Origin: a virus
Reading direction: 5' to 3' (one strand)
Virus record (IMG/VR): IMGVR_UViG_3300033997_000092
Location: 62,001-126,000 of that record
Length of the DNA stretch: 64,000 nt
Part shown: positions 6,964 through 14,734 of the stretch, piece by piece
How positions within the stretch are numbered: the stretch's first letter is position 1
Layout: each line of letters opens with the position of its first letter
Notes under the pieces: model-generated
Seen by the model: the letters and a program-made list of their open reading frames with translations, nothing else
What the model was told of the DNA's origin: nothing
Database searches by the model: none
Program-made: the position numbers and the translations under genes

Positions 6964-7569
6964 TTATTTCAATGCAGCACTTTTAGTACCTTTTGCCGAT
7001 TTCAATGAAGCCTTCTCGCCAGTCAACAATTTCAGCAAAGCACTGGCAGACATATCCATCAATTCACGTTTACGTGATTTCGGCAAACGCTCGATAACAA
7101 CCTTCTTCAACTTACCTGCAGAAGTTACTTCGATTGAATCGATAGCATATTCATTTTTTATAAGCTGCGGAGTGGATTTATTATCTGATTTACGGACATA
7201 AGCCGACGTCATTGTGATGATAAGCTTTGTTGATTTATCCTGGAGCTTTTTACGTTGAACAGGAGTAAAGCGATCATCGGTCAATTCTGTCTTGCTAGAA
7301 CGTGCGGATTTGGATGGTTTAGATCCAGAAGAACCACGAATACCTGCTTTACGCACTAAGGTAAGTGTAACTGACATTCCTACAGTTGTCTCGCCTAATG
7401 CGCTAGTAAGTTGAGGATAATCAGTTACCTTAACATCGAACTTATCAATGTCATAGGCATCTGAATTCTTCTCAACAAGACCAGATAAAGCTTTTACGGC
7501 CTTAGCCTCAATATCTTTGTGGAGTTGGCGCTGGCCGGCAGCAGAATTTAAAGAAACTAAAACTTTCAT
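6964..7569 (-). CDS. Hypothetical basic protein of the internal-protein cassette, 201 aa
   Basis: The ATG at 7569 follows GAGGTAGGTG (a GTG one codon earlier is possible). The protein starts MKVLVSLNSAAGQRQL, which keeps the hydrophobic MKVxVS pattern of the leader family but lacks S-E-S. The body is Lys/Ser-rich, with a central Gly/Ser/Lys linker (about 88-100), and has no recognised domain. It lies immediately downstream of the candidate prohead protease gene, sharing its transcription unit. Its N-terminus may be a relative of the cleavable leader or just a beta strand. Confidence 0.75.
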   Translation of the reverse strand: MKVLVSLNSAAGQRQLHKDIEAKAVKALSGLVEKNSDAYDIDKFDVKVTDYPQLTSALGETTVGMSVTLTLVRKAGIRGSSGSKPSKSARSSKTELTDDRFTPVQRKKLQDKSTKLIITMTSAYVRKSDNKSTPQLIKNEYAIDSIEVTSAGKLKKVVIERLPKSRKRELMDMSASALLKLLTGEKASLKSAKGTKSAALK

Positions 7570-7572
7570 CAC

Positions 7573-8367
7573 CTACCTCGCCTTCATTATTTGGGAATGT
7601 AAGTGTTGGTTACTTACATAAGCTGGATTGTCCACATGGCTACACTCAAAGCCAGTCGCATCATGGCAACGGCGATACACTAACAAGTCCTGCAACGAGT
7701 AAGGGCGTTTACCCAGTCGAGTATGCTGACAGAAGTGTAATGTATCTTGGGTAGTCACATGGCCACAGAAGCTACAGGTGTATGAAGTGTAATAGAAGCC
7801 AACACTGTGAGTATTCACTTTGTCGGTCAGAATTTCATTACACAGTTTGCTGTCACGCGAACGGTCGTAACCAAGTAACATCATAAGCTTAGCATGTTTA
7901 CCATGAAATCCAGGAAGAGCTTTAACATAACTGTCAAAGATAATACCTTTTGCTTTGGTATAGTCTTTGTTGTCATGTTCTTTGTGTGTAGGTTTGCCTT
8001 TGAATGTTTTATACATCGGCATACCATAACGCGGTTTGAAATCTAGTAATTCCCGCACACTCAAGCTATCGCCGTTTGTGTTAGGAATGTCTGTTATCAG
8101 TGCTGGAACAGGAACCAATATGTAGTCACGTATATCAGGACTGATGTTGTACTTCTCAGCCGCAGAAGGAAGCCATGCGTTAATATCAAGCACGACTCCT
8201 TCACCACCGCCGACCATACTCGGTTTGACCTGAATCTCTTTTGAAGTACGAGAGAACTGGTTTAGCTCTACAGCTTTACCTTCTCCGGCACTACGGTCAT
8301 AAAAACTGCTGATGTCAAATGCAGGAGCAAACAAATCACCATCAGCACTACGAGGAAAGTTCTGCAT
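7573..8367 (-). CDS. Candidate prohead (head maturation) serine protease with zinc motif, 264 aa
   Basis: Several elements match phage prohead proteases of the His-Ser type. NTNGDSLS (residues 96-103) fits the NxNGD entry motif. TFKGKPTHKEHDNKD (121-135) carries the candidate catalytic His128 or His131. GIIFDSY (141-147) fits the following strand. NTHSVGFYY (185-193) places a candidate nucleophile Ser188 in the usual S-[IV]-G-F context. Unusually, a zinc-binding CSFCGH...HFCQH motif (Cys198, Cys201, Cys213, His215) follows directly. Such enzymes cleave scaffold and head proteins in the assembling capsid. The gene is embedded among proteins with repeated VSE-S motifs, the likely substrates. 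The ribosome binding site is weak, and the frame starts two bases after the stop of the 168-aa gene. Family assignment is from motifs only. Confidence 0.6.
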   Translation of the reverse strand: MQNFPRSADGDLFAPAFDISSFYDRSAGEGKAVELNQFSRTSKEIQVKPSMVGGGEGVVLDINAWLPSAAEKYNISPDIRDYILVPVPALITDIPNTNGDSLSVRELLDFKPRYGMPMYKTFKGKPTHKEHDNKDYTKAKGIIFDSYVKALPGFHGKHAKLMMLLGYDRSRDSKLCNEILTDKVNTHSVGFYYTSYTCSFCGHVTTQDTLHFCQHTRLGKRPYSLQDLLVYRRCHDATGFECSHVDNPAYVSNQHLHSQIMKAR

Positions 8368-8369
8368 AA

Positions 8370-8876
8370 TTAGTCCGCCGTTAAATATACCTGACGTTCA
8401 GTAAGGCGCTGACGCTCTGTACGTAAACGGTTGTTAGGAGTATGGTAATTGCCATCAGTGTCTTGTATAAGAGCACCAATATCACGACCACGATATGACT
8501 GCGGGAAGTTATCACGTAAAGCGCACAGGAAATTGTAGAAGCGCTCCACTTCCGACTTCTTCTTGCCTATCCGTGCAAGGAAACGGACTTCAGGCTGCAG
8601 GTTCTCTAACAGCGTGACGATTGCCTGGTAGATATATTGGTGCTGCTGTTCATCAGGACGAGTAACGAAGCGCTCTACAGCAACTTTAAGGTAGTTTACG
8701 TCATTGTTTAAACGGCCAAACACCGTAGACCGTACGTTGTTATTGTATGCACCCGTAGTAGCAAGAATGTCCATGCACTGCTGCACACGCTGGCTTACCA
8801 AGTCCGCAAGCTGAGAATAAGGCATCACTGCGTCCTCAGTCACTACACGTGGATTGATTGTTATTTGGCATTTCAT
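8370..8876 (-). CDS. Hypothetical protein, 168 aa
   Basis: I do not recognise this protein. It begins MKCQITINPRVVTEDAVM, a short strand followed by VVTE-D that could be a variant of the proposed protease site, although the second residue and the residue after Glu differ from VSE-S. The rest is predicted mostly helical, with many Arg, Gln and Leu residues and a C-terminal Arg/Thr-rich segment. It overlaps the end of the 443-aa gene by 4 bases (ATGA-type) and precedes the candidate prohead protease, so a head assembly role is plausible. Confidence 0.75.
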   Translation of the reverse strand: MKCQITINPRVVTEDAVMPYSQLADLVSQRVQQCMDILATTGAYNNNVRSTVFGRLNNDVNYLKVAVERFVTRPDEQQHQYIYQAIVTLLENLQPEVRFLARIGKKKSEVERFYNFLCALRDNFPQSYRGRDIGALIQDTDGNYHTPNNRLRTERQRLTERQVYLTAD

Positions 8877-10204
8877 AAGAATTTCTTCTCCACATTAGCC
8901 CGTACCCAAGAACAACATTCATTGAAAGTCATAGGGACAGGATGTATTAATTGGACACCAGATTCACGAACTAACGTGTATGGCTGATTTTCTATTCTAC
9001 CACTGTGGAAAGCAGATTCATCGAAACCATCACGCAGCAATATATGCCAAGCACGACGATTGAATCCGCCTTTATTGCCGTTAGTGTCAAGTGTGCCGAT
9101 AATACGGTCATTAAAACGTATATCGTATCTTGTACGCTGTGCAAGAGGCAGACGAGCCATAGTTGAATTTACTTTGAATGACAGGCGAGGTCTAACAGCG
9201 GATTCAGACACCATTTCATCTGATTCAACATCGTCACTTTCTTCGTCACCAGTTTCTTCTTCGTTTTCTTGTTGAGCAGCAGCAAGCACTTCATCCAAAT
9301 CTTCTTGGCTGTACTGAGAAGTATCTGGCTTCCAGCCTTCTTCTTGCATTTGATAGATTGCTTGGAAACGAGCAACACGCTCTGCAATGCCATCAAGGTC
9401 TTGGTTACCTGCCCACAAAACGAATTCATCAAGCATAACACTGACTGGGTCATTTTCAGTATCGTTAGATTCTGATACCATGTCGGGATCTGCTACTTCA
9501 TCCAACTGTCCAGTGCCTTCAAGGGCCTCTGAAGGATTTTTGTAACCGAAGAACGCTCCGGCTAACGCACCAGCAACAGGAGCAAGTCCAGCAGCAACAG
9601 CTCCGACAGCAGCAGTACCAAGAAGCGTTTTAGTTGCATAGAAGGTTATCTTGTGTGCCAGATACTTACCACGCTGGTGTTCTTCTGTTACACGGTCTTC
9701 TTTCTTAGCATCGATATAATTGCCTAAAGCTTTTATGTTCTCTGGGCTAAGGCGCTGGCTGATATATTCAGTGGCACCACGTATATTATTTGCTAAAGCT
9801 AAAACGCCTTTGGCCAGACGGCTCTTGACATCAGGCAGCATAGATTCTGCGCGACGGTCTTCTTCCTTTCTGGCCAGCTTTTCATTTATTACTGCAATGA
9901 GGCCGCCGGATATAGGCAAGCCTCCAGTTGACTTACGTTGAATCTTTTTGTCGCGTTTATCCAGAGGAACCTTGTCACGATATTGTTTATTCAGGTCCTC
10001 AAAAGAAACACTCTTGCCTGAACCTGACGGCTTATCGTCATCTTCTTCAGGCTCACCAGAAGCTCCTGGAGGCTTTTGGTAAAGCTTCATCCTAGAGCGT
10101 TTATGTCGCGCTAAGTATGCTTGTTGCTCTTTATACGATTTGCGTCTCCACCACGCAGGAACATCTTCTTGCGATAAGGAGACAAGATCAAGAGTTATTC
10201 GCAT
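8873..10204 (-). CDS. Probable head or scaffold-type protein with two VSES cleavage motifs, 443 aa
   Basis: The ATG at 10204 is preferred because it gives MRITLDLVSLSQEDVP, similar to neighbouring N-termini, behind an AGGAAAA element; a start at 10249 would overlap the upstream gene by 62 bases. Order of regions: a WWRRKSYKEQQAYLARH segment (about 16-32), which resembles motifs in phage head/core proteins, a basic and acidic linker, an Ala/Gly hydrophobic stretch (about 200-225) that could insert in or contact a membrane, an acidic region, and a C-terminal domain of about 110 residues. Two MVSES sites occur, encoded at 9468-9479 and 9200-9211. Cleavage at both would release an acidic ~90-residue peptide and the C-terminal domain. 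Function is inferred from motifs and neighbours. Confidence 0.75.
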   Translation of the reverse strand: MRITLDLVSLSQEDVPAWWRRKSYKEQQAYLARHKRSRMKLYQKPPGASGEPEEDDDKPSGSGKSVSFEDLNKQYRDKVPLDKRDKKIQRKSTGGLPISGGLIAVINEKLARKEEDRRAESMLPDVKSRLAKGVLALANNIRGATEYISQRLSPENIKALGNYIDAKKEDRVTEEHQRGKYLAHKITFYATKTLLGTAAVGAVAAGLAPVAGALAGAFFGYKNPSEALEGTGQLDEVADPDMVSESNDTENDPVSVMLDEFVLWAGNQDLDGIAERVARFQAIYQMQEEGWKPDTSQYSQEDLDEVLAAAQQENEEETGDEESDDVESDEMVSESAVRPRLSFKVNSTMARLPLAQRTRYDIRFNDRIIGTLDTNGNKGGFNRRAWHILLRDGFDESAFHSGRIENQPYTLVRESGVQLIHPVPMTFNECCSWVRANVEKKFL

Positions 10205-11318
10205 TTTGAATGTTTTCCTGTTTACGCAGTTCTTCCAAGAAAAACTCAAGATTCTGCTTTAAACGAGGCTCAGCAGGGTTTTTGCTGTAGGCATGATGTG
10301 CATACTTTAAGGACTCTGCCTTATAGCCAGCATACCACATACACTCGCTCATTAAATCGTGGGCTTTCCACAGGTCGATACATGGGTCTTTGAATAAGAT
10401 TAAATTATTCTCCTCCACGCTAAACAAGACGTACAACTGACCGATAGCAGCAAAATAGTTCTTGCTGTCACGATAGAAAAGGGCCAGGTCAAAGTACAAG
10501 TCCTTGAAGTTTGGATTTAGTGCCAGCGCAGCGTGGAGATAACGTATGTCGGTTGAGCAATAGAACATTGTACGATATACTTCGACCTGTTGAGCATCAA
10601 AGTAACCATGGTCAGCATCAACAGCAGTAGCTAATACATCCAATGCCTCAGAGTATTGACCAGCGTAAAACAGTTCACGGCCATAGTAAAAGACACAACG
10701 GTGATCTTTGGGATCGGCAGTGTAATCTTCCTGCAGCAAGTGCATGTACTTACGTTCTTTGGATTCGTCTTTGTGGTGAAGAAGATTCAACCCAGTTGTA
10801 ACACTCACAACAGATACATTAGCAGACAGAACCTCATGGACCGAGTAACGCCATTCAAAGCCTTCACGACTATGGCCTTTAAGTTGGTTATAGCTTGTTA
10901 CTACATTACCATTTACATCGCACAGGTTCATGGTAGCATATAGAGCGAAGTCGGGAGAGTACGTAGGTGATTGCTTGAATTTCTCCAGTGAGCTATCTAA
11001 CAACTCTCTCCAGTCTTGCTCATAGAACCGTTCGTCCATATCCAAGAATACAAATGCGTCGGCATCTGTCGTAGTTTTGGCATAGTGCATTGCATAATTA
11101 CGGGCAACATTAAAGCGGAACGGCTTGAAGATAGCTTGAACAATTTCAAACTTGTCTTCAAGCCCAAGTAAGGTAGCCTGTTCTACAAACAAATCTATTG
11201 TATTGTCTTCACTTCCAGTGTCAACAACTCTTATATAATCGGCATGTTTGGCACACTCTAAAAATGTGCGTACATTGAATGATTCGTTTTTGCAGATGGC
11301 ATATAGCGCAACTTTCAT
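10188..11318 (-). CDS. Family 2 glycosyltransferase, 376 aa
   Basis: The N-terminal ~180 residues form a GT-A-type glycosyltransferase. ALYAICKNES (4-13) is the first strand, VVDTGSEDNT (31-40) is the nucleotide-binding turn typical of GT2 enzymes, and FLDMDERF (91-98) carries the DxD metal-binding motif. The C-terminal half is helical with TPR-like spacing. Such enzymes transfer a sugar from a nucleotide-sugar to a protein, lipid or modified base. Phages use them to decorate virion proteins or modified DNA; the acceptor here is unknown. The gene overlaps the 443-aa gene by 17 bases and lies in the same operon as the Nudix hydrolase and DNA ligase. Confidence 0.85.
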   Translation of the reverse strand: MKVALYAICKNESFNVRTFLECAKHADYIRVVDTGSEDNTIDLFVEQATLLGLEDKFEIVQAIFKPFRFNVARNYAMHYAKTTTDADAFVFLDMDERFYEQDWRELLDSSLEKFKQSPTYSPDFALYATMNLCDVNGNVVTSYNQLKGHSREGFEWRYSVHEVLSANVSVVSVTTGLNLLHHKDESKERKYMHLLQEDYTADPKDHRCVFYYGRELFYAGQYSEALDVLATAVDADHGYFDAQQVEVYRTMFYCSTDIRYLHAALALNPNFKDLYFDLALFYRDSKNYFAAIGQLYVLFSVEENNLILFKDPCIDLWKAHDLMSECMWYAGYKAESLKYAHHAYSKNPAEPRLKQNLEFFLEELRKQENIQNANNS

Positions 11319-11324
11319 AACTTG

Positions 11325-12254
11325 TTATCCTATTAATATTTTACCTGAGCGTTGCCAGTTGATACCAAAATGGTTTTGAACACGGATTGTTTGACGTTCA
11401 ACATACGAACGGTCAATGTAGCTGTAATATTCGGTGCGTTTAATACGTGGATAGTTGAAATACTCTATCCACAATTCAGGGAACTTGCCTGTTGGAATAT
11501 AAGGAGCGTTTGTACGTTCATCGATACCAACAAGATGTTTGTCATTACGGAATGTACGAGCAGGCAATGTTCTACCGTTGTCGATATAGCTGACGCTGGT
11601 GTAATAAATATATGCCCGTGTCTCATGCAACAGCCGTGTTTTCTGAACAATGTAAGGAACGCCGTCGCGCATTTCCAGTTCAGGACCACGCGTGTACCAC
11701 TTGAATACTTGATAACGTCCATTAACGTAACCAGGAGCATTCGGTATCATGCGTATTGTCATGCTGCTATAGTAGTTGCTATCACGACCAGGATAATACA
11801 CATCCCTTGTAGGAGAGTATATCTTCCATTCAGGTAAAAACGGCTGCTGTATGTTAACAAGCACTTTGCCGTAGTTGGACTTCTGAGTACCGTTAGAAAA
11901 CTGATAGTTGAAACAGTCTTGCTCTGTTGTTCTATCTACGTTTGGAGTGTACACGAAACCATTCTTGTACGTTGATAGTCCAACTATGCCTTTGCGGCCA
12001 GGTATTGCTAGAATAGGATCTAGCAGCCATCCACGCTGTACAGGCATACGGGCAGGAACTATAGTTGGGTCAGGGCTAGTATGATCGGGTACTGCATCTG
12101 GGTCATGGTCGTAATCGTAACGAGCGCCTTGACGCCAATGTTCAACAACAGGTATTTCTACCTTTTGTCCTACAATAACATTGACTTCAAGGTCAGGTGC
12201 GAAGGGTACATGATGACGCCAGTAGTCAGTAGCAATTACATGACTTCCGTACAT
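11325..12254 (-). CDS. Hypothetical virion-like protein with cadherin-like segment, 309 aa
   Basis: The protein is rich in Tyr, Arg, Pro and Asn, typical of beta-structured virion proteins. Around residues 105-140 it reads GFVYTPNVDRTTEQDCFNYQ followed by FSNGT, the pattern of tandem cadherin-like or VCBS Ig-fold domains (YTPN...D.F.Y...DG). The rest is not recognised. It begins behind AGGAGGCGCTTA, and its ATG overlaps the stop of the Nudix gene. A surface or tail role is likely but unproven. Confidence 0.7.
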   Translation of the reverse strand: MYGSHVIATDYWRHHVPFAPDLEVNVIVGQKVEIPVVEHWRQGARYDYDHDPDAVPDHTSPDPTIVPARMPVQRGWLLDPILAIPGRKGIVGLSTYKNGFVYTPNVDRTTEQDCFNYQFSNGTQKSNYGKVLVNIQQPFLPEWKIYSPTRDVYYPGRDSNYYSSMTIRMIPNAPGYVNGRYQVFKWYTRGPELEMRDGVPYIVQKTRLLHETRAYIYYTSVSYIDNGRTLPARTFRNDKHLVGIDERTNAPYIPTGKFPELWIEYFNYPRIKRTEYYSYIDRSYVERQTIRVQNHFGINWQRSGKILIG

Positions 12255-12733
12255 TAAGCGCCTCCTAAACGTGCCTCTAACAGTTTGTGCAGTGCTTCAA
12301 GGAATGGACGCTGCTGCTTAGGAAGACGTTTCATAGCACGTTTGTAATCGAACCACATACGTTCACGCCACTGTTCTGGGAATTCCATATGTACTTCATC
12401 AACACGCATGGCATACACTGTGACTTTTTGAGCCACACCAGTAAAGCCTTTACGGTAGTTGTAGCTGCCCAGCTTGATACTGGCTTTACCTTTAAGTCCG
12501 GCTTCTTCCCAGGCTTCAACTAAGGCACTCTGCTTCTTGCTCATGCCTTTTTCTTTCTTGCCTTTTGGAATACCCCACTTACCACTGTGACTGCTGCCAA
12601 TCAACATATACATGATATGGCCATCTTCAATGCGATAAGGTATCACACCTGTTTGCTTACGCACACGTTCCATCGGGTCAATTTCAACTGCGGAAGTTGA
12701 TTCCAATGTCTTCAAATTTAATACAAGTTTCAT
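12254..12733 (-). CDS. Nudix hydrolase, 159 aa
   Basis: Residues 58-80 match the Nudix box (G-x5-x-x7-xE-x2-EE-x-G-hydrophobic): GKKEKGMSKKQSALVEAWEE then AGL. Glu73, Glu76 and Glu77 are the expected metal ligands. Met replaces the first Glu, and Val the Arg of the RE pair, similar to some diphosphoinositol or diadenosine polyphosphate hydrolases. The preceding GKWGIPKG is also typical of that branch. Nudix enzymes cleave nucleoside diphosphates linked to another group. The substrate here is unknown (NAD-related products, RNA caps, Ap4A or alarmones are possible). The N-terminus MKLVLNLKTLES lies ahead of the domain and resembles the short hydrophobic N-termini of neighbours. The gene ends 1 base into the 309-aa gene. 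Confidence 0.85.
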   Translation of the reverse strand: MKLVLNLKTLESTSAVEIDPMERVRKQTGVIPYRIEDGHIMYMLIGSSHSGKWGIPKGKKEKGMSKKQSALVEAWEEAGLKGKASIKLGSYNYRKGFTGVAQKVTVYAMRVDEVHMEFPEQWRERMWFDYKRAMKRLPKQQRPFLEALHKLLEARLGGA

Positions 12734-12735
12734 AA

Positions 12736-14691
12736 TCAGACCTTATACTTTTTGCGGAATGCTTCCACAGTCATAACAGGGATACCTTGATCTTCTGCTT
12801 TTTCAACAGTGGAACTGGAGAAGCCGAGTTCCTTCACAAGGACAATATTTGTATCTTTACGCATCGATTGAACTACACCACCGTTCTCAGCAATACGTGC
12901 AGTTAAATCGTGGTCACGCACACCAGTGTAAGTAACACGGATGTTTTTCAACTTAGAACTAACAACAGTCTGTTTTACCTTTTTGATTTTAAAGCCGTAC
13001 TTAGTAACAAATTTCTGGAACTTGGGAAGTGACTCAGCGAACGTATTAGCTAACTCGTTGAAGCCATCTAACGCTTTGATTTTTCCACGTATCTGAGCTT
13101 TAGATAAGTCCCATCTGTGGACATCTGGGTAAGCGGCCTCTATATCAGCCAGACGATTACTGAACCCAACAAACATACCACTGGCATTAGCCAGTTTGCT
13201 GAATGTAAGCGAATCCAATGCTTTACGCAGTGAGGTCAGATACTCTTGTCCTTTGCGTTTTCCAAGACCATCGATAGCCTCGAAGTCTTCTATTTGCAGA
13301 TCAAGGAAATCTTGAAGGCGCGTGTAGCCACTATCAAAGAATTTCTTGATTGTGTTCGCTTTGAAACCGTCCACACCTATAGATGTAAAGAAATGCTCAA
13401 ACATCTTGATGCGTTTGGTGCTGTCTTTGGCATCGTCGGCATAGAACTCGACACCTTTTTGTGAATAGTTCATGTTGGGCAAATCAGGCTTTTTAGCACC
13501 TTTCAACACAGACACAACATAAGGTATTACTTGTCCACTACGCACGGCTTGAAGAACAGCGCCTTTACCTATTGGGCGTGGCTTTGTTCTCGCTTTATCT
13601 TCTTTGCTGCCTTTCAGATAGCCGTTCATGATATAGAAGGCATTGTGTCCAGTGAAGTTACTTACAGTAACACCACCGATGCGCGTAGGCTTAATGTTGA
13701 TAACAGGCTTGATTTTACCTGTACGGCTTACTTCCCAAGTCACACCTGTACAAACAACTTCTACCATACTAGCAACGCTGTTCTCTTTAAAGGAGACGGC
13801 GTGCTTTGGATTGGCTACTGTTACAGGGTAATACTTGTCCTGCTCAACAACAAGTCCATCTATTTCAAAACGACTTGCTTTGATTCGCTTGGCAAGATGT
13901 GCGCTGAGTGAAGCTTGGTCAATCGTTTTGAACGTCTTGTATGGAGGTACTTCAAATCCAAGTGACTCAAGATACTTAAACTGTTCGCTGATTGGCTTCT
14001 TGCTGTTTTTACCTTCAAGAATACGGAAAGCCATAACACTAAGATGCTTTGTATAATTGGCATACTCAGCATAATCTTTGCTGGTCGGAAGCTTTAAAAT
14101 AATACCACCGGCTGCATTTCGGACTGCTGTAAATTTGCCCCCAGCATCTTCATGCAAGTGCTTATCGAAAGTGTCAACAGCCGCAAGTATCTCGACACGG
14201 ACAATGAAGCGATCTTTAACGCTGATACGCTTTGGTATTTTTAAGTTAGCCAGCACATGCGAAATGTCTTGACCTTTAGTGCCGTCACCACGAGTGAAAA
14301 CTTGGTTGGGCTTGCCACCGGTATACACAATCTCACCAGCCATTCCATCTTCTTTATCACTGACAAAATAAGGACCTGGGTACTTTTTAGCAAACAAGGC
14401 AATCTTTTGCTCGGTCTTTATTTTAGTCAAGCTGGACATAGGAACAGGCAGAGGAACTTCAGCGCGTTTGTTGCCTACTTTAGCTCCTACTTTTTTGAGT
14501 CTTACTGACTTAGGAAAGCGTTCGCCGTATATTTCCATAACACGGTCAAACACATCATCAGTAAGGGGCTTTTCGCCACTGTTGTAGTATTTCTTGTCAA
14601 TGTAATCCAGTGCTTCATCCAATACTTTACGGGTCAGCGTCCATGCTGATTCTGGATCGCGGGTCAGTTTGTTTACAAGAGCTTTTGACAT
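12736..14691 (-). CDS. ligA: NAD-dependent DNA ligase, 651 aa
   Basis: Seals nicks in DNA using NAD+. Domain order matches bacterial LigA. Domain Ia: YYNSGEKPLTDDVFD (35-49), which binds NMN. Adenylation domain: VSDKEDGMAGE (110-120) with catalytic Lys113 in KxDG form, TRGDGTKGQDIS, and FEIDGLVV. OB fold: VEVVCTGVTWEVSRTGKIKP. Helix-hairpin-helix: FEAIDGLGKRKGQEYL. C-terminal BRCT domain: IRVTYTGVRDHDLTARIAENGG region. The four-cysteine zinc finger of cellular LigA is missing; only one Cys is visible in the relevant half. The length is close to the ~670 residues usual in bacteria. A CTGTAAAT promoter-like motif lies 31 bases upstream of the ATG. It works with the phage polymerase and clamp encoded elsewhere in the window. 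Confidence 0.93.
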   Translation of the reverse strand: MSKALVNKLTRDPESAWTLTRKVLDEALDYIDKKYYNSGEKPLTDDVFDRVMEIYGERFPKSVRLKKVGAKVGNKRAEVPLPVPMSSLTKIKTEQKIALFAKKYPGPYFVSDKEDGMAGEIVYTGGKPNQVFTRGDGTKGQDISHVLANLKIPKRISVKDRFIVRVEILAAVDTFDKHLHEDAGGKFTAVRNAAGGIILKLPTSKDYAEYANYTKHLSVMAFRILEGKNSKKPISEQFKYLESLGFEVPPYKTFKTIDQASLSAHLAKRIKASRFEIDGLVVEQDKYYPVTVANPKHAVSFKENSVASMVEVVCTGVTWEVSRTGKIKPVINIKPTRIGGVTVSNFTGHNAFYIMNGYLKGSKEDKARTKPRPIGKGAVLQAVRSGQVIPYVVSVLKGAKKPDLPNMNYSQKGVEFYADDAKDSTKRIKMFEHFFTSIGVDGFKANTIKKFFDSGYTRLQDFLDLQIEDFEAIDGLGKRKGQEYLTSLRKALDSLTFSKLANASGMFVGFSNRLADIEAAYPDVHRWDLSKAQIRGKIKALDGFNELANTFAESLPKFQKFVTKYGFKIKKVKQTVVSSKLKNIRVTYTGVRDHDLTARIAENGGVVQSMRKDTNIVLVKELGFSSSTVEKAEDQGIPVMTVEAFRKKYKV

Positions 14692-14714
14692 CGCTTCTTT
14701 TCCAAAGGGTTCTT

Positions 14715-14734
14715 TAATACTGATTTACAGTGTC
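14715..14734 (-). promoter_or_regulatory. Candidate phage promoter upstream of DNA ligase
   Basis: The minus strand carries CTGTAAATC (14730-14722) followed by AGTATTAAAG, a near match to the CTGTAAATAC motif found at the same distance (25-31 bases) before three other replication-type genes. No terminator separates it from the 581-aa gene upstream, so it would add a start within a longer transcript. Confidence 0.45.
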
